From contig VZSF01000864.1 of assembly GCA_013398295.1 (NCBI GenBank), forward strand, positions 17,295 through 81,294: a stretch of 64,000 bases of DNA, given 5' to 3'. How positions within the stretch are numbered: position 1 is the stretch's first letter; each line of letters starts with the position of its first letter. Below the pieces are notes generated by a model. That model was given only the letters and a program-made list of their open reading frames with translations. It was not told the origin of the DNA and did not search any database. Of the stretch, positions 38,401 to 51,669 are shown piece after piece. Both the position numbers and the translations under genes were made by a program. This stretch comes from Chionis minor (lineage: Eukaryota > Chordata > Aves > Charadriiformes > Chionididae).

Positions 38401-41400
38401 TTGATTGAAACTCCAGATCTCCTTAACAACAGATTTCTGTACATTCTTGCTTTGCAGAATAGTGGCTGGTGCACCCCTGTGGTCTGGGTGCATCAAAGAA
38501 GTAATGAGAATTTCATGGTTTCAGCAGCAGCAGAAGATGCAAAAAATCTTTTAGAATGTACTGACCCCATCTCCCCCATAAACAGTAGACATACATTAAT
38601 AGATATCAAGTGATAGCTAAAATATACTTTAAAATAAGTAGCACATTAAAAAAAGGAAAAAAGAGAGCACAGAGAAATTTTGTATTGCTTATGTAAACAA
38701 AAGTTTTAGAAATTGTTAAGAGAGTGAAGAAAACCTTTGTGAGACCACATTAGGTTTTTTTAGGCCTAAACAAAAAGCCCAAGAGAGTTTTTAGAATAAA
38801 TGTATAGTTTTTCCAGAAATTCTCAGTCCTGAGTGGCATTTGACTCTTTGTTCATCAGTGCCTTCTGAATTTAGAAAACTTAGCCTCTTCTGTGCTTTCA
38901 GTTTTGTCACTGCCTTCTACCACAGCAGCTTATTTGGGATTTCAATGAGGAAAACACTTCTTGTCTTTCTTTTACATATATATTTCCACATCTAAATATA
39001 TACTTACATTTTTGCTCAGGTTTTTGTCCTCTGAAATAAATTAAGAACATATGCAAAGCTGCTTGCTTTTGGGTTTTGCTTCCATTTTCTGTCTAATTCT
39101 AGCCACGGATGCAGGAAATTTTCCTGCAATGTAGTGTTGCTAGCAAGCTTTATAACATGGAAGGACCACAATTTGATCATGTCTGATAAAAGCTGTTCAT
39201 GATCTTAGAAGCTGACTTAAAGTATTCAAATATAAAGTCTATTTATTTAACTCATATGGCTGTTAAAAAAGACCAAATTATTCGCCTGTTGAATTAGTAT
39301 GACACTAGTAGCCATGCAAGCAGTGTCTGATGTGTTCAGATTGGGTTTGCATTTAGTTCTAGAGGCAAAAGTTTAGATTGATGAACAATGTAAATGAATC
39401 ACTCTTGGGCCTTGGCACTGAAGTATGTTATAATTGTAGCATAATGAGATAATGAAGAGACAGACTTTTTTTTTTTTTTAATTTAGAGAGTCTTGGGGAT
39501 AAGAATAGTTGAAAACAGAGAATACCAATTAGCTTCTCCATTTCCCTCTGCTCTTCTGCCCTCTCATCCCCAGTCTTTTTCCATTATAGACCTATTTCAG
39601 AATTGCAGTTGCTATATTTTTGTGATAATAGGTGTCTTTGAATAAGAAATAAAATGCATCACATGTAGGACATTCATCATGAGCATGCTATACACAAAGG
39701 TAGAATTAAAGAGACAATTCATTCCAGATTTCAATGTTTTGAAACTTTTAATTTTAAATTTCAAAAGCAGCCATTACATGATGATGTTTGATGTACACCA
39801 AAACTGATATTTCATATATAACACATCTGATATTTATTGAAAATGTTAGAAAAAAACATCCTAACCATCATAATTTAAATATCAGCTTGTTCGTACTCTC
39901 TTCAGGATACTTTAAAGCAGGCCTAGAAGGGTCTATTAAATCACATTTAAACCCAGTACACTTTGCAGGTGTCCAGTATAATGAACGCTTTAAATGGCTA
40001 TGCTCTAAGGTTAATTTGTTCTGTAAAATTGCCCAAACCCCTCTAGAGTATTCATTAGTAGAATAAAACAGAGACCTAATCCAGATAGATGCTAAAGGAT
40101 TATCATTATTACCGTAAGAATGACTTTGATAAAATTCTAATTGGTATTGCCACATGAGGACTGAACAAACGAAGCAGATTATGATAAATACTGGGTTTCA
40201 GACCTCTCTAACTAAATTCTGAGACTGGGGTAAAATAAAGTGATCAAATTCATCTGAAAACAGATAGCTACCTCAATTTACTCCAGAATTTCTTTGAGTG
40301 GCATGAAAGATAAAATTATACTCAACTGCAGACAATTAGAGCTAAAAGACTATTGCAGCACTCATTTTGCTTATAACAGCATCTTCATTGCAAACTGTCT
40401 TTTGTCTCATTAGCACAGGACTGACAGTTTTAAACTCGTAGTTATACAGATTCATCCATAATAATATCAAACATGATCATTATATTTTCTTTTATCTCTG
40501 CATTATATAAAAAGGAGAAATTTTCTGATGGGTCATTTATACACAAGAGAGAATTTATCTTATCTAAATAAAATTAAACTAAACCATCTTATTTTGTATT
40601 TAGATCTATAACTGGTAAAATTCCTGTGTCATGAAACTACAATTCCTATGCCACTAAAACACATTATGAGTTAGATAGTCATGGTATAGGTCCATCAAAT
40701 AGAAATTTTAATTCTTTTGTTGTCATTATGGTTTTTGTCCTTAGCAAAAATTATAAATCAGTATGTTTTTATGTGAGTCAATATTAAATTAACACCTATA
40801 TTTGATCTACGTTGAACTATACCACTCTTGAAAGAATAATTCCACTCAACATGAGTTATAGTGGCAGAACACAACCTTTATTTTTATTACTACAGGACAG
40901 TTGTCACTGTAAACCAATGTTTTCTTTCTATGCTGTGTCCATCTGTCGAATGCTATTATTCTGGATACCTTTATTTTACAACAATGTGCAAAGTCAGATT
41001 ATTACTTAGATTGTTTATGATAACTTAAAGGCCTTTTTAATTATAAGAAATACACATATTAGTATAGGCTACATAAAGTTAGCTGTCATATATAGGTGGC
41101 CTGAATATGTACCTGTGTTGTTATGTACTTTTTAAATAATGAGACAAATTCTGAAGTAAACAAACAACATATACATATATACAGATTTGAAGTATCTGTG
41201 TTTACATCTGCAGTCACCTTCCACAAAGTTTCTGAGTAAATAAGACACACTTAAAGAAATTTAAGATAGCCCTTGTTAAGTATCTTTTAAAAAAACAAAA
41301 CAGAATCAATATTTCCTACTGAACTGGGGTATTCCCAGTCTAGCATTTAGATTTGAAAACATCTATACCTAAGGAAAATTATCTGAAATGTCAACAGATT

Positions 41401-44400
41401 GTAAGAATAATATCCAGGAAGTTACCTTATGAATCATGTAGAATTTAAATATAAATAAAAGAGTCTAAAATTAGGGGAAAACAAAGCATTAAAGGTCTGG
41501 TTTTATATTATTTTTGAAAAAAAATGTTGAGGTAGGTTAGTGAAAAATATCTTGAAGTATATATTTCCAACAGTCTTCAAACAAATATCATATCTCTATT
41601 CTTTCATTACACTGTTTACTTAGAACCACTAAAGGTTATAGCTGAGCATAGGCTGAATAAAAAGATGCCATATAATTCAGAAAGACCAATATAACGTGAT
41701 TTTGCAGTGGTTCTGTTTTCTTTCTATAAACTAGTTCTCATATTTAATTCTTTAAAAATAAGTATTCTTATGATATCGTTTTACTGCTGATAGTCATCTG
41801 TTCCTTTACAATGTATTGGAAAATCATAAAAGAAGATAATATGATCTATTCAAGAGTTTTTCTTCATGAGCATTTCCTTATGATGTTGTAAGGTTTTATT
41901 ACCTATCCTATATGTCATCAGCAGGCAGCACTGAGACCACACCAATTCCACCACAGGCTCCTGTAATGTAAGTTTATAAGGCAGTCCTTGTATACATTTT
42001 TAGAGATGAAATATTTAGGATTCAGGTATATATTTCCTGCTCCTTTTTACTCTGTCACATTTTAAAATAAAGACTTATGCAACATGGGTGATGTTTTTAT
42101 CATAAAGTATATTAGCAGGAGAGCTACTACAATTTTAATTTATCTATTTGTATCACAAGAGTATTTCAAATGGCTCTATTGTACCTGTCTGTTCAAGTGT
42201 GAGCAACTAAAATGTTATGGCACCAGCTACAAACAAGTCTGAGATGTTCTGTATTCTCAGGTCAAAAATAATGAACAAAACCTCCACATATTTTCTGAAA
42301 TATGGAGACTAGTAATGTTTTGATTTTGAACAGCAGAAGTTTGTCCATTTTTTTCAACTGTATCAATCATTTAAATAAAAATATCCCCCTCTGCTCACCT
42401 CTCTCCCCATTATCTCTTTAGACTACTATTATAAACTTCACTATCGCTATTTTTTTCTCTAAATCTACTTTGATAGTGTATCACAGACCTATAGTTAGCC
42501 ACATTTGAAGAACGTGGAGGTCTCACAAACACACCAGCTTCTGCTGTCAGTTCTGGAACAGAGATATTCAATTTTCCTTTTCCTATCCACTGCAGCTTCT
42601 CACACCTGATGCTTGCTTTTCTATGCTCCTTCTTTCCTAAATGGGTTTTCTGTCTTGGCAGTTGTTTCACCCAGAGAGACAGACAACTGGCAGAAAACAA
42701 CTGCAGTAGTAAAACCTACCCTCTTTGCGATTTTGTGTGATTCTGATATGGGTTTATGTGCATTTTGTTTGAGGTTGGCCATCTCTGTCCACAGTTTGCT
42801 GTGTATCTAATTCCTTTAGGCAAGTCCACAAAACCGTAAGTATAGGCATGGCCATACCCTTCCTGCAAAGCAGGAGCTATCAGACTGTTACTTGAATATC
42901 TCTGTCACAAATCCAGTCCTATTTTTTTAATGACTATAAAATCTCTTCCTAATTGTTCTACTTTATTCCAGAATGAACTACACATGCTGTGTATTATGTA
43001 CATTGTCTTAGAATATGTGCAGTTCTGATTCCTGGGAGTTTGGGATATTACATCTGGTAGACATACAGGTAATACAAGAAATCATTAAAAGGTTAAATAA
43101 AATTGGGTTTTAAAATAATAACAATCTATGTATTTATAACGTCACATTCAATAGAATACATATCTGGTAAGTCCCCACTGGGGAATAAAGGAGAAACAAT
43201 TTTCAGCATTCTTGATTAAACAGGAATTTGTTCAGCCTAGCTGGAAGCTTTTCAATTTATTTTAGCTGATATTTAACTGATTAATTGAAATGGACCTAAA
43301 TGTAGTAGCAAAAATTAAAAGCTAAACAACTCTGTTACTGGAATACAGATGAGTGAAAAACAACATATAGTTTGAGTCCATCAGTTGTTTGAATAAGTTG
43401 AGTCAGTGTTTTGGTGATTAAAATTAATTCTTTTTGAACAGTCATGCAAATTTTTCTGTTGTAAAAAATTTTCAGTGAAACAACTACCTGACATAGTGGA
43501 ACTAAGACCGCTGAAATATATTTCTCGTGCTGCTTTCTATCAGTTAAGGCTGATACCAAGAGTGAGAGACAAAGGAGGAGAGAAAAATGAAGGACTTCTG
43601 ATTCAAACAAAAAGCAGACCCCTGCAATTTCGTGATTTGTTTTCTTTCCTGGAAAACCATTATTAAGACTCTATGGATAAGACATTTTGAATGCTGTGCC
43701 TATAGTGCTGTTACCTACCATGGAGAGTCCATCTCAATTTACTATTACAGTGTCTCAAGCTTCTCTACTGTTAAGTGCTATTGATGTCTCTTGTTCCACA
43801 TCCTCGCAATTTCATCCATGCTGCCTTCCGGTAGCACGAACATTCACTGGAAAATTGCTAGCTCCTGTCTTATCACACTATCCTGTCTCATCACACTATC
43901 AGATTTAAAGTAGTGTCTACCTTTCCACTTCCTCTACTCACAAATCATCATAGATATATATAAACTATATCTTTTCATCTCCCATATCCTTCCAAATCTT
44001 TTTCCTGTCCCGTCCACCTACCTTTACACTTTTTATTGTCTTCTGTTGTCTCCTATACCCTGAGCTATAATTGAGTTAGATGCTTAAATTAATGTACTAA
44101 GTAATGTTTTTATCCAATTTAGGTTCAGCATGAAACATATGATTGTGTCTGCATAGTGCAACTTTTTTTTTTTTCTGGCAGATAGCTACTAGTAACTAAA
44201 AATTTTATTCCCAGAATAGGCTTTTAAATGACATCCTATTTAAGTGTATATCTGAATTACTAGACATTTAAATTTTGTGGTTTTAAGATTAGTTATTTTG
44301 CACTCACAAAGACTAAGAGCAAAGAAAATATAGGGAAAAGGAGAAGGGCAAACTGTTAGAAAATTGAAGGAATAATATATCTTAATAAATGATAAGTATT

Positions 44401-44486
44401 ACTTTCCCATTCAGCAACCTTTAATAAATGTTTGTCAGCTCAGTTTTGTACATCTTGTTGGTCGTATTTGTCTATGAAGTATCCCT
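35414..44486. other. AT-rich non-coding stretch
   Basis: No conserved gene recognised. Exon-like sequence at 38458-38613 is listed separately. The segment at about 39900-40160 is open on both strands and contains ATTCATTAG and TTTAAATGG motifs, so it is a possible conserved non-coding element if an alignment agrees. Around 38330-38360 there is a GTGTCTATATTAGGATTTT motif reminiscent of old DNA-transposon ends. Confidence 0.45.
38458..38613 (+). other. Exon-like open frame after a good acceptor
   Basis: A pyrimidine-rich tract and acceptor (TTCTTGCTTTGCAG, ending at 38457) are followed by 51 codons open to TGA at 38611-38613. The peptide begins 'NSGWCTPVVWVHQRSNEN' and continues with an Ala/Glu/Asp segment. 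I recognise no family. No donor is obvious inside the frame, so it would have to be a terminal exon. Probably chance or a non-coding transcript. Confidence 0.15.
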
Positions 44487-44516
44487 TTTTACTTCCCTGT
44501 TAGTAGGGAAGTAAAA
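44487..44516. repeat. Perfect inverted repeat, 12-bp arms
   Basis: TTTTACTTCCCT and its exact reverse complement AGGGAAGTAAAA flank a 6-base loop (GTTAGT). It is one of the strongest simple hairpins in the window. Confidence 0.9.
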
Positions 44517-44769
44517 TTAGTTCAGTATGAGAGGGTAGTATAATCCTGAAGTCCTGAAATTATCTGAGAGACACTAGTAATCTTCATATTGCCTGACAGA
44601 ACATTTATGATTTTAGCTTTATGTATTTGCCAGACAAATTATTTTAAAGCTTGCCATTAAATCTAAAAATGTGTGGTCAGACCAAGAAAACACCCTTACA
44701 TGTCCCTTGGCAAATTCATCATAGTGGTAAAGATCTCTAATAAACATCACATTCTTCAACAAGACAGAC

Positions 44770-44946
<177 letters not shown>

Positions 44947-46704
44947 GATTCTGACATCATATGATGAGCTGTCGTACGCTAATGGTGGTGCTTCTTTTTG
45001 GATTGTACTGTGTACTCAGCCTGGGAATTTTTTCAAAAAACCTGCTAATCTCTCCAGTTTTAATTGTTTAAAAGGGTCGACTTTTAAGATTAAGTAATTT
45101 CTGGAAACACCTGGAAAAATGTATTCAAGGCTAGGTACAGCCCAAGTGTGACTGAGAAGAGGGGAGCCTTCTCAATGTAGGGATTACTGTCTGTTCTGCA
45201 TAGTTGTGTGAGCCGTCACAGGCAGGACACAACCATGGAACAGGAACAACCACAAAACCAGAGTTGAAATGCGAAGAGGAATTTTAATCCTGATACCTCA
45301 TGAACAAGGGGATCTCCAAAGTAGCATCCAGGCAGGGGCATGCAAGTGGGAATGCAGGCACTGCAGTACTCTATCCTTGCTAGAGAGCATTCTGAACCTG
45401 CTGTTCTCACCTGTGTGTCAGGGATTCAAGCAGGCGTAGTTTTCCACTGTGCTCTGACGTTTCCAACAGCGGGGCACAAATCTCAAGCATGTTTGGTAGG
45501 GCGGCTCTGTGTCTATCACAGGTCTATGTTATCTAAGCACAGATGCTCTACTTCTCAAGCAGACAAGACTAAACAATGATTAGTGCAGGTCACTTGAGTG
45601 TATTTACAATCCTCCTCACCAGTGTTCCGTTATTTTCCCACCCAGAAACTTCCCAAACCAGACTTGGATGGAATGGAGGGCCACTGAAACAGAGAGCTAG
45701 CATTGCTGTTGAGCAGAGTTGCAGTTACACTCTCACTTCCATTCCTCCCATAGTCCAAGCACAACAGCAAGAAAAATGGGAGAGGGACTAGGGGTGAACC
45801 TAAAGGCCTCTTAATTCTTTTCTGCCCTGAGTGTATCCAGATTATCCTAATGTAATTTGTTAAGTTTACACATCTAATCTGAAACCTCTGAATTATCAAT
45901 CTTCAGAATATTCATTCATAAGTACTGTGCATAAGACAGAAATATATAATCGCATATGGGATGTGAGGGTAGACAGATGAATAGAAGAAAAAAACTTCAG
46001 TGAATAGTAATAAACAGATTTTGAAATTTTAGGGTTTAGCATAAATAATAAGGAGGGTGTACCAGCTTGTACTTTTCAGAGCAGCTGGAAAGGAATAAAT
46101 GAAGAGAGGTGAAGAAATACTAAACTGTATGTCAAGCTTGTCAGGACTACGAAGAAACTGAATTTTCAGGCATATCAGTGGAAGCAGGAAAAGAGCTACC
46201 TTGACAAAAGAATCTTTCTGAGGGTGTTCTTTTTGGGAAATTACTCTGTAGTGGTATGCAGAGTTTACACAATTATTTCTGGTCAAGTCTGCATGTAAAA
46301 TTTTCTTGCTTCTCCTCCAGGTGCCTAACACTTAAGAAATATTGCAAAGGTTTCAGAAAAAAAATATTTAAAAATCACAGAACAGAACAGTGCCCATAAC
46401 ACCAAGAGCCATTCAGAATCTTCAACAGGTGACTCAAGTCCTGCCAAAGTACAGTGGTGAGACATGAAATTAATTAACATTCAATATAGTCTAAAATGCT
46501 TAATATGAAAAGTATTTGCAAAATCCATTGTTGTTTTCATTACATTTATTCATCTGAGAATTTTTAGTGCAACACAGATCTTAAAATTGTTTACTACTCA
46601 ATGGTTAATGTGTTCAGGTATTAATTGCTGTTTCTAATTGAGATGAAACACAAAAATATGACCGTTAGCCACTGAAAACATTTGTTTGGCAATTAATTCA
46701 TGAA
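44947..46704. other. Non-coding stretch, moderately GC-richer at 45130-45830
   Basis: The section around 45130-45830 is richer in GC than its surroundings and contains many short overlapping open frames on both strands. None resembles a known protein. It could be an old LTR or other repeat fragment, but no termini were identified. Confidence 0.4.
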
Positions 46705-46937
46705 TATAGGAAGTTCCTTCTGAACATGAGGAGGAACTTCTTTCCTTTGAGGGTGGCAGAGCACTGGAACAGGCTGCCCAGAGAGGTGGTGGAGTCTCTG
46801 ACTCTGGAGACATTCCAAACCTGCCTGGACACCATCCTGTGCAACCTGCTGTAGGTGAACCTGGTCTGGCAGGGGGGGTGGACCACATGATCTCTAGAGG
46901 TCCCTTCCAACTCTTAATATTCTGTGATTCTGTAATC
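46705..46937 (+). mobile_element. CR1 LINE 3' end
   Basis: On the plus strand the last part of the CR1 reverse-transcriptase frame is readable (AGGAGGAACTTCTTTCC, then GCACTGGAACAGGCTGCC and CAGAGAGGTGGTGGAGTC). A short 3' untranslated region follows (GAGGTCCCTTCCAACTC), and it ends in ATTCTGTGATTCTGT. The 5' end is truncated to about 230 bases. No full frame is retained. Confidence 0.92.
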
Positions 46938-49900
46938 TAAATTAAAAGGGAGGAAGTTTCAAGAGTTTGTCCCACTTTCTCTGAAAGAATAAGATTATAT
47001 ATTTGCAGTAATTATTACTTTAATGTGGACAAGTTAACCTGGAACTGGTTAAAATAATGTACTTAATAGAAGTCCACAAAATGTTACACTCTTAGTGAAA
47101 GTTCTGATATATTTCAACATTTTGTAAATACGGAATGATTTCATCTTCCCTTCAAATAGTGAATCATACTCTCACCAAGGCCAGGGACACACTCAAGTCT
47201 CAGCTCACCAAGTCTAGGGAAAAATTCTTTATTACTGAAAGAAGGGTAGAAGCTTTTAGTCATCATTTACAATAGCATATTAGATATATATACAATAGCA
47301 TATTACATATTTCCAAAAAAATGTTCTTAATGTTGATCTGATGATCTTAACACAGTTCCAATAGTAAATATAGAAACGCTACACCATTTCTCTTATTTTT
47401 GAACATGTGCACTATTGTCTAAAATGACAGCTTTCAAAGACTCTTATTTTTCTCATTCAAGGAGTATCAGACGGAGATAAATATTAGCCAGTTTGAGGAT
47501 AGTTAAAAACAAAAGCAATTAGAGATTGGTGTTTGGTTTTTTTTAAGTCCAGAAGTGAAACATGTTGAGTGGAACATGTTGTAAATCAGTTTTCTTTTAC
47601 AAACTGGTAGGAAATATCAGAAGAAATAATGGCTAGACTGGTTAGAGTATTTGGGTGATTCAGGAAGTAGGTTCCTTGCTTTCTCCTAGCCATCATCATA
47701 ACCTAACCATTTTCACAGGTGTGTTTCCTTTTAGTGGAAATTCTTATTCACATCACTTTAAAAGAAATAAAATTAGACCAGATTAAATGACAGCAAACAT
47801 GCTGTACTTAGCAGTGACTATAAACTCTCCTACACTGGAAGGAAAGTGAAGTATCCTGGTGGATGACCTCCCTTTTCTTGAAGTCATTCAATGGCTATTT
47901 TCCTGATTCTTTTTGCCCTTACACAGTTTTAGTCCAATTAACTAATCTTGCAGTGAATATAATGTTGCTATATGTTACAGTGCAAGTCACAGCCCAGAGT
48001 GTAGTCATTATACAGGTTGAAATTTCTTGGAGGTGAAGTAGTTAACAGTGGCACTTAAAAGACTGTAATAAATAAGAAATTAAGTTAAACCAAAAAAGGG
48101 TAAAGTTTTAAACATTATTCTGTTTCTAATAATCTCAGATAATAAATGTAGCAAATGAGAAATTTTATTAGAATAATTTACTACTCATCTAGACTAATTC
48201 ATGGAATATAATAACTTATTATTCACCTTTTGTTCTTACATGAGTTCTAATGCAATCTTGATTTACTTTTCTTTTTTGTTATTCTTCCAAGTACTGTACC
48301 TGATATCTAAGAATGAAAATTATATGAAGAAACAACCATAAAATACATAAACACACACATAAGTACTAACACATTGTGAAAGCAAATATAGATAAACTGA
48401 AATATTACTGAAATTATACATAGCAATTTTTGTAAAACTAACCTTATGTTAGGAATTATATGCATAATAATAGCATGCATTTTTCCACTGAAATGAGTGA
48501 AATGCCAGTTAAAGATATGAAGGTGCGACTGTATAAATCAGTAATTAGTTCAATCCAGAAAATTGCTGCCTCAAGTTTAGGCTATCATTTTTCTGGGCTA
48601 AGGGGATTGGCTATGCCTTCAACTGTGTTTTTTTGTTCTGGATTGACCATCAACAAGTGAAATTTTTATTCTAAATTATTCTTATTATTTTAATTTAGGC
48701 ATGTTTGAAAAGTCTTACTTTATAAAGCATTATGGATATTTATCTTTATTCATAATATACTTAATGGGTGATCAATAAAAGCTTCCATTTATTGTACAGC
48801 TGCATTCTTATTACACAAATTGCATATCAGAATAACAAATGATAGTTTGAATGATAATACAGGGCAGATGCTAATCTATACTTTTATATTTATTCCCACA
48901 TTTTATAGATTTTCATGTTCATGTAATTAAAAAAATATCAATTTAATATTGTAATAAAAAAAAAATTAAAAATTATCTGAACCAGAAACACACTAAAATA
49001 TCCCGAATCTACTCATTAGGACTAAAAATTACAGCAGGTTCATTTCTCGGGGTTTGAAATATTTAAGAATATATTCTGGACAGATTCTATTATTCGGGGA
49101 ACCCGAAGGAAAATAATTAAACTATGTCTATTTTTTTTAACAGGAGCTTTAATGAGACTCAATCTCTACTTTCCTATAGGCACCTATTGCACATACTTAT
49201 TTATGGAAAAATATTAGACAATTCAGTAATGAGATCTTTCTGCTAATAAAAAAGACTGTTCTAATTCACATACTGATACGGTTAGAGCTCATACAAAATA
49301 TGTGCTTTCTAATTTGTCAGTTATTTCAGAAAAAATTTCTTTATACACTGTTTGCAAATATAGCATTGAAACAAATTAATGTATTAGATAAAACAGTTCT
49401 GTGGAAAACTGCATGGATACAAATATAGAAACTAGATAGGAAATTATCTATTAATGGCCTGAATCTATGGAAATAAGAGCTAGAAGTAAAACTGATTGGA
49501 GGATGGAGAACATTTAGTTGAAAAAATATTTTTTATCAACATTTTCTGATTAAGTCAATTGAGCATTTCAGAGATGGTACTTTGGAGGCTCTATATAAAA
49601 TTTGTGGAAGACACTAAGTTATCTCTATTTTCTCAAAAGCCAAGGCAAGAAGTAGGGCAGGATCAAAATGCACAATGACCATGGCAAAATAAAAGGCTGG
49701 TCTAAAATTAAGACAAAATGTAATAATAGTACTAAAAAGTACACTATTTCAAGAGAAATAAAATTTAAAAGTATGAGTTAGAGAATAAGAGGCCTGAAAA
49801 GGACCATGAGCCAACTATGAAACAGCAGTTCATGCTGTGGGGGTGCCTGCACATCCTCCTCTCTTAGTAAAACAACCTGGATAATAACAGATGATACAAT

Positions 49901-50146
49901 GGGAATGCAAGTCTACATAGTGTGTTTGCATACAGAGGTTAAAACTTTCTGTTCTGATGGTGTTTTCCAAAAGTGGAGGATGCTCAAAAAGAAGCTACAA
50001 GCTACTACCATACAAGGATGCAGCAAGAAGCGGTTACCAGGGGGTGTTTTAAACAAAGAAGGAATCAACTCAAAAAAACCCACCAAAAAAACCAGAAGCA
50101 GAAAAATGTTTCGTACTGTCAAGAGAGAGGAAGAGGAACATGTCAG
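46938..50146. other. AT-rich non-coding stretch
   Basis: No gene or transposon recognised. There is a short direct duplication at 47269-47305 (two copies of ACAATAGCATATTA at a period of 23). Very AT-rich around 48900-48980. The 49899-50246 plus-strand frame is a mixture of unknown sequence and antisense CR1. Confidence 0.5.
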
Positions 50147-51113
50147 CAGTGACCCAGCAAATAGTAGGCCTGTCCTAGCTGTGAGCAGCCAGTTTCTCCA
50201 GGAGAATGCTGTGGGAAACGGTGTCAAAGGCTTTACTGAAGTCTAGGTAGGCAACGTCCACAGCCTTTCCCCCATCCACCAAGTGGGTCACCTTATCGTA
50301 GAAGGAGACCAGGTTAGTCAAGCAGGACCTGCCTTTTCATGAGCCCATGCTGACTGGGCCTGATCACCTGCTTGTCCTGGTTGTCCACATGATGACACTC
50401 AAGAAGCTCTATAACATTCTTGAGGTCATACTGACAGGCCTGTAATTCCCCGTATCCTCTTTCCAGCCCTTCTTGTAGGTGGGTGTCATATCTGCTATCT
50501 TCCAGTCAGCTGGGACCTCTCCGGTTAGCTAGGACTGCTGAGAAATCATGGAAAGGGGCTTGGTGAACACTTCCACCAGCTCCCTCAGTATCCTTGGGTA
50601 GATCCTATCTGGCCCCATAGAGTTGTGCGTGTCTAAGTGGTGTAGCAAGTCACTGATTATTTCCCCTTGGATCATGGAGGCTTCATTCCCCATCCCTGTT
50701 GTCTAGCTCAGGGGGGTTGGGTTTCTGGAGAGCAACAGGTCTTGCTGTTAAAGACTGTGCCTCAGTCTAAGTACCTCAAACTTTTCTTCATCCTTTGTCA
50801 CTGTTTCCCCCCTCATTCAACAAAGGGGGGACTCTCCTTAGCTGTCCTTTTGTTTTTAATCTATTTATAAAACATTTTTATTGTATTTTATCACAGTAGC
50901 CAAACTAAGTTCTAGTTGGGCTTTGACCCTTTTAGTTTTCTCCCTGCACAGTCTCATGACATCTTGGTAATCCTGAGCTGCCTTCCCCTTCTTCCAAAGG
51001 TCATAAACTCTTTGGTTTTTTTCCCCTGAGTTCCAGCCAAATCTCTCTGTTTATCCAGGCTGGTCTTCTTCCCCATCAGCTTGTCTTTCAGCACATAGGG
51101 ACGGCCTGCTCCT
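50147..51113 (-). mobile_element. CR1 LINE internal ORF2 segment, lacking its 3' end
   Basis: Read on the minus strand, this corresponds to the linker and N-terminal part of the CR1 reverse transcriptase. Recognisable blocks are 'MGPDRIYPRILREL', '[19 protein letters not shown]' (motif A, with the catalytic Asp) and upstream 'AQLELSLATV'. Several stops and frameshifts interrupt it. It ends abruptly near 50147, just after motif A, so the catalytic YADD region and the 3' tail are missing. CR1 copies normally keep the 3' end, so a later deletion or rearrangement probably removed it. Confidence 0.9.
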
Positions 51114-51360
51114 TAAATTTGATCAAAATCACATTAGCTGAGCAGTTTTTCCTGTGAAACAACACATATTCTTCACAGAAGGGAAATAGTTTGGAGACAA
51201 GCAACCTTATGTAAGACATCAGGAAGCTGCTATTTTATTCTTTAAAGTGTGGATGATACTTTTTGTAGAACATCATTTAATTTCAGATATTATCAATGTG
51301 GTATGACCATAAAATAGCTTGCAGTACTGTGGCAATATGAAAAGAATCTTGGATTTACAG

Positions 51361-51388
51361 GAAAGAAAGAAAGAAAGAAAGAAAGAAG
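51361..51388. repeat. (GAAA)n microsatellite
   Basis: Seven GAAA-type units without interruption. Confidence 0.95.
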
Positions 51389-51633
51389 GGTTTTCATTTG
51401 TTGAGTCTAGTGTCGTGGTTTAGGCTGGGCTGGCTACCAAACGAATAACAGATGCATGACATCTAGATAACAGAAGACTGAGAAAAGGTATGGCTGCAAT
51501 TTTAAAAATGTAAAACAAGATACAAAGGAATGATCAGCTCAATGGCCACTGTGGTAAGGACACTCTTTCACAAACAAACGACATAAAATATGAATGAAAC
51601 TACTGTAAACAGTGATTTAGACTGTGTATTAGG

Positions 51634-51669
51634 AAAACTCTCCAAAAACTCTCCAAAAACTCTCCAAAT
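51634..51669. repeat. Three-copy 11-bp tandem repeat
   Basis: ACTCTCCAAAA is repeated three times at a period of 11 (CTCTCC at 51638, 51649 and 51660). A short CTTCGTACTTCGTACTTTGTA repeat-like run follows at about 51690. Confidence 0.9.

Noticed and set aside
45130..45830. Possible LTR fragment
   Set aside because: Moderate GC increase only. No TG/CA ends, no TATA plus poly(A) arrangement and no primer site.
49899..50246. 115-codon plus-strand frame
   Set aside because: Its last third is antisense to CR1 and the rest matches nothing. A composite chance frame.
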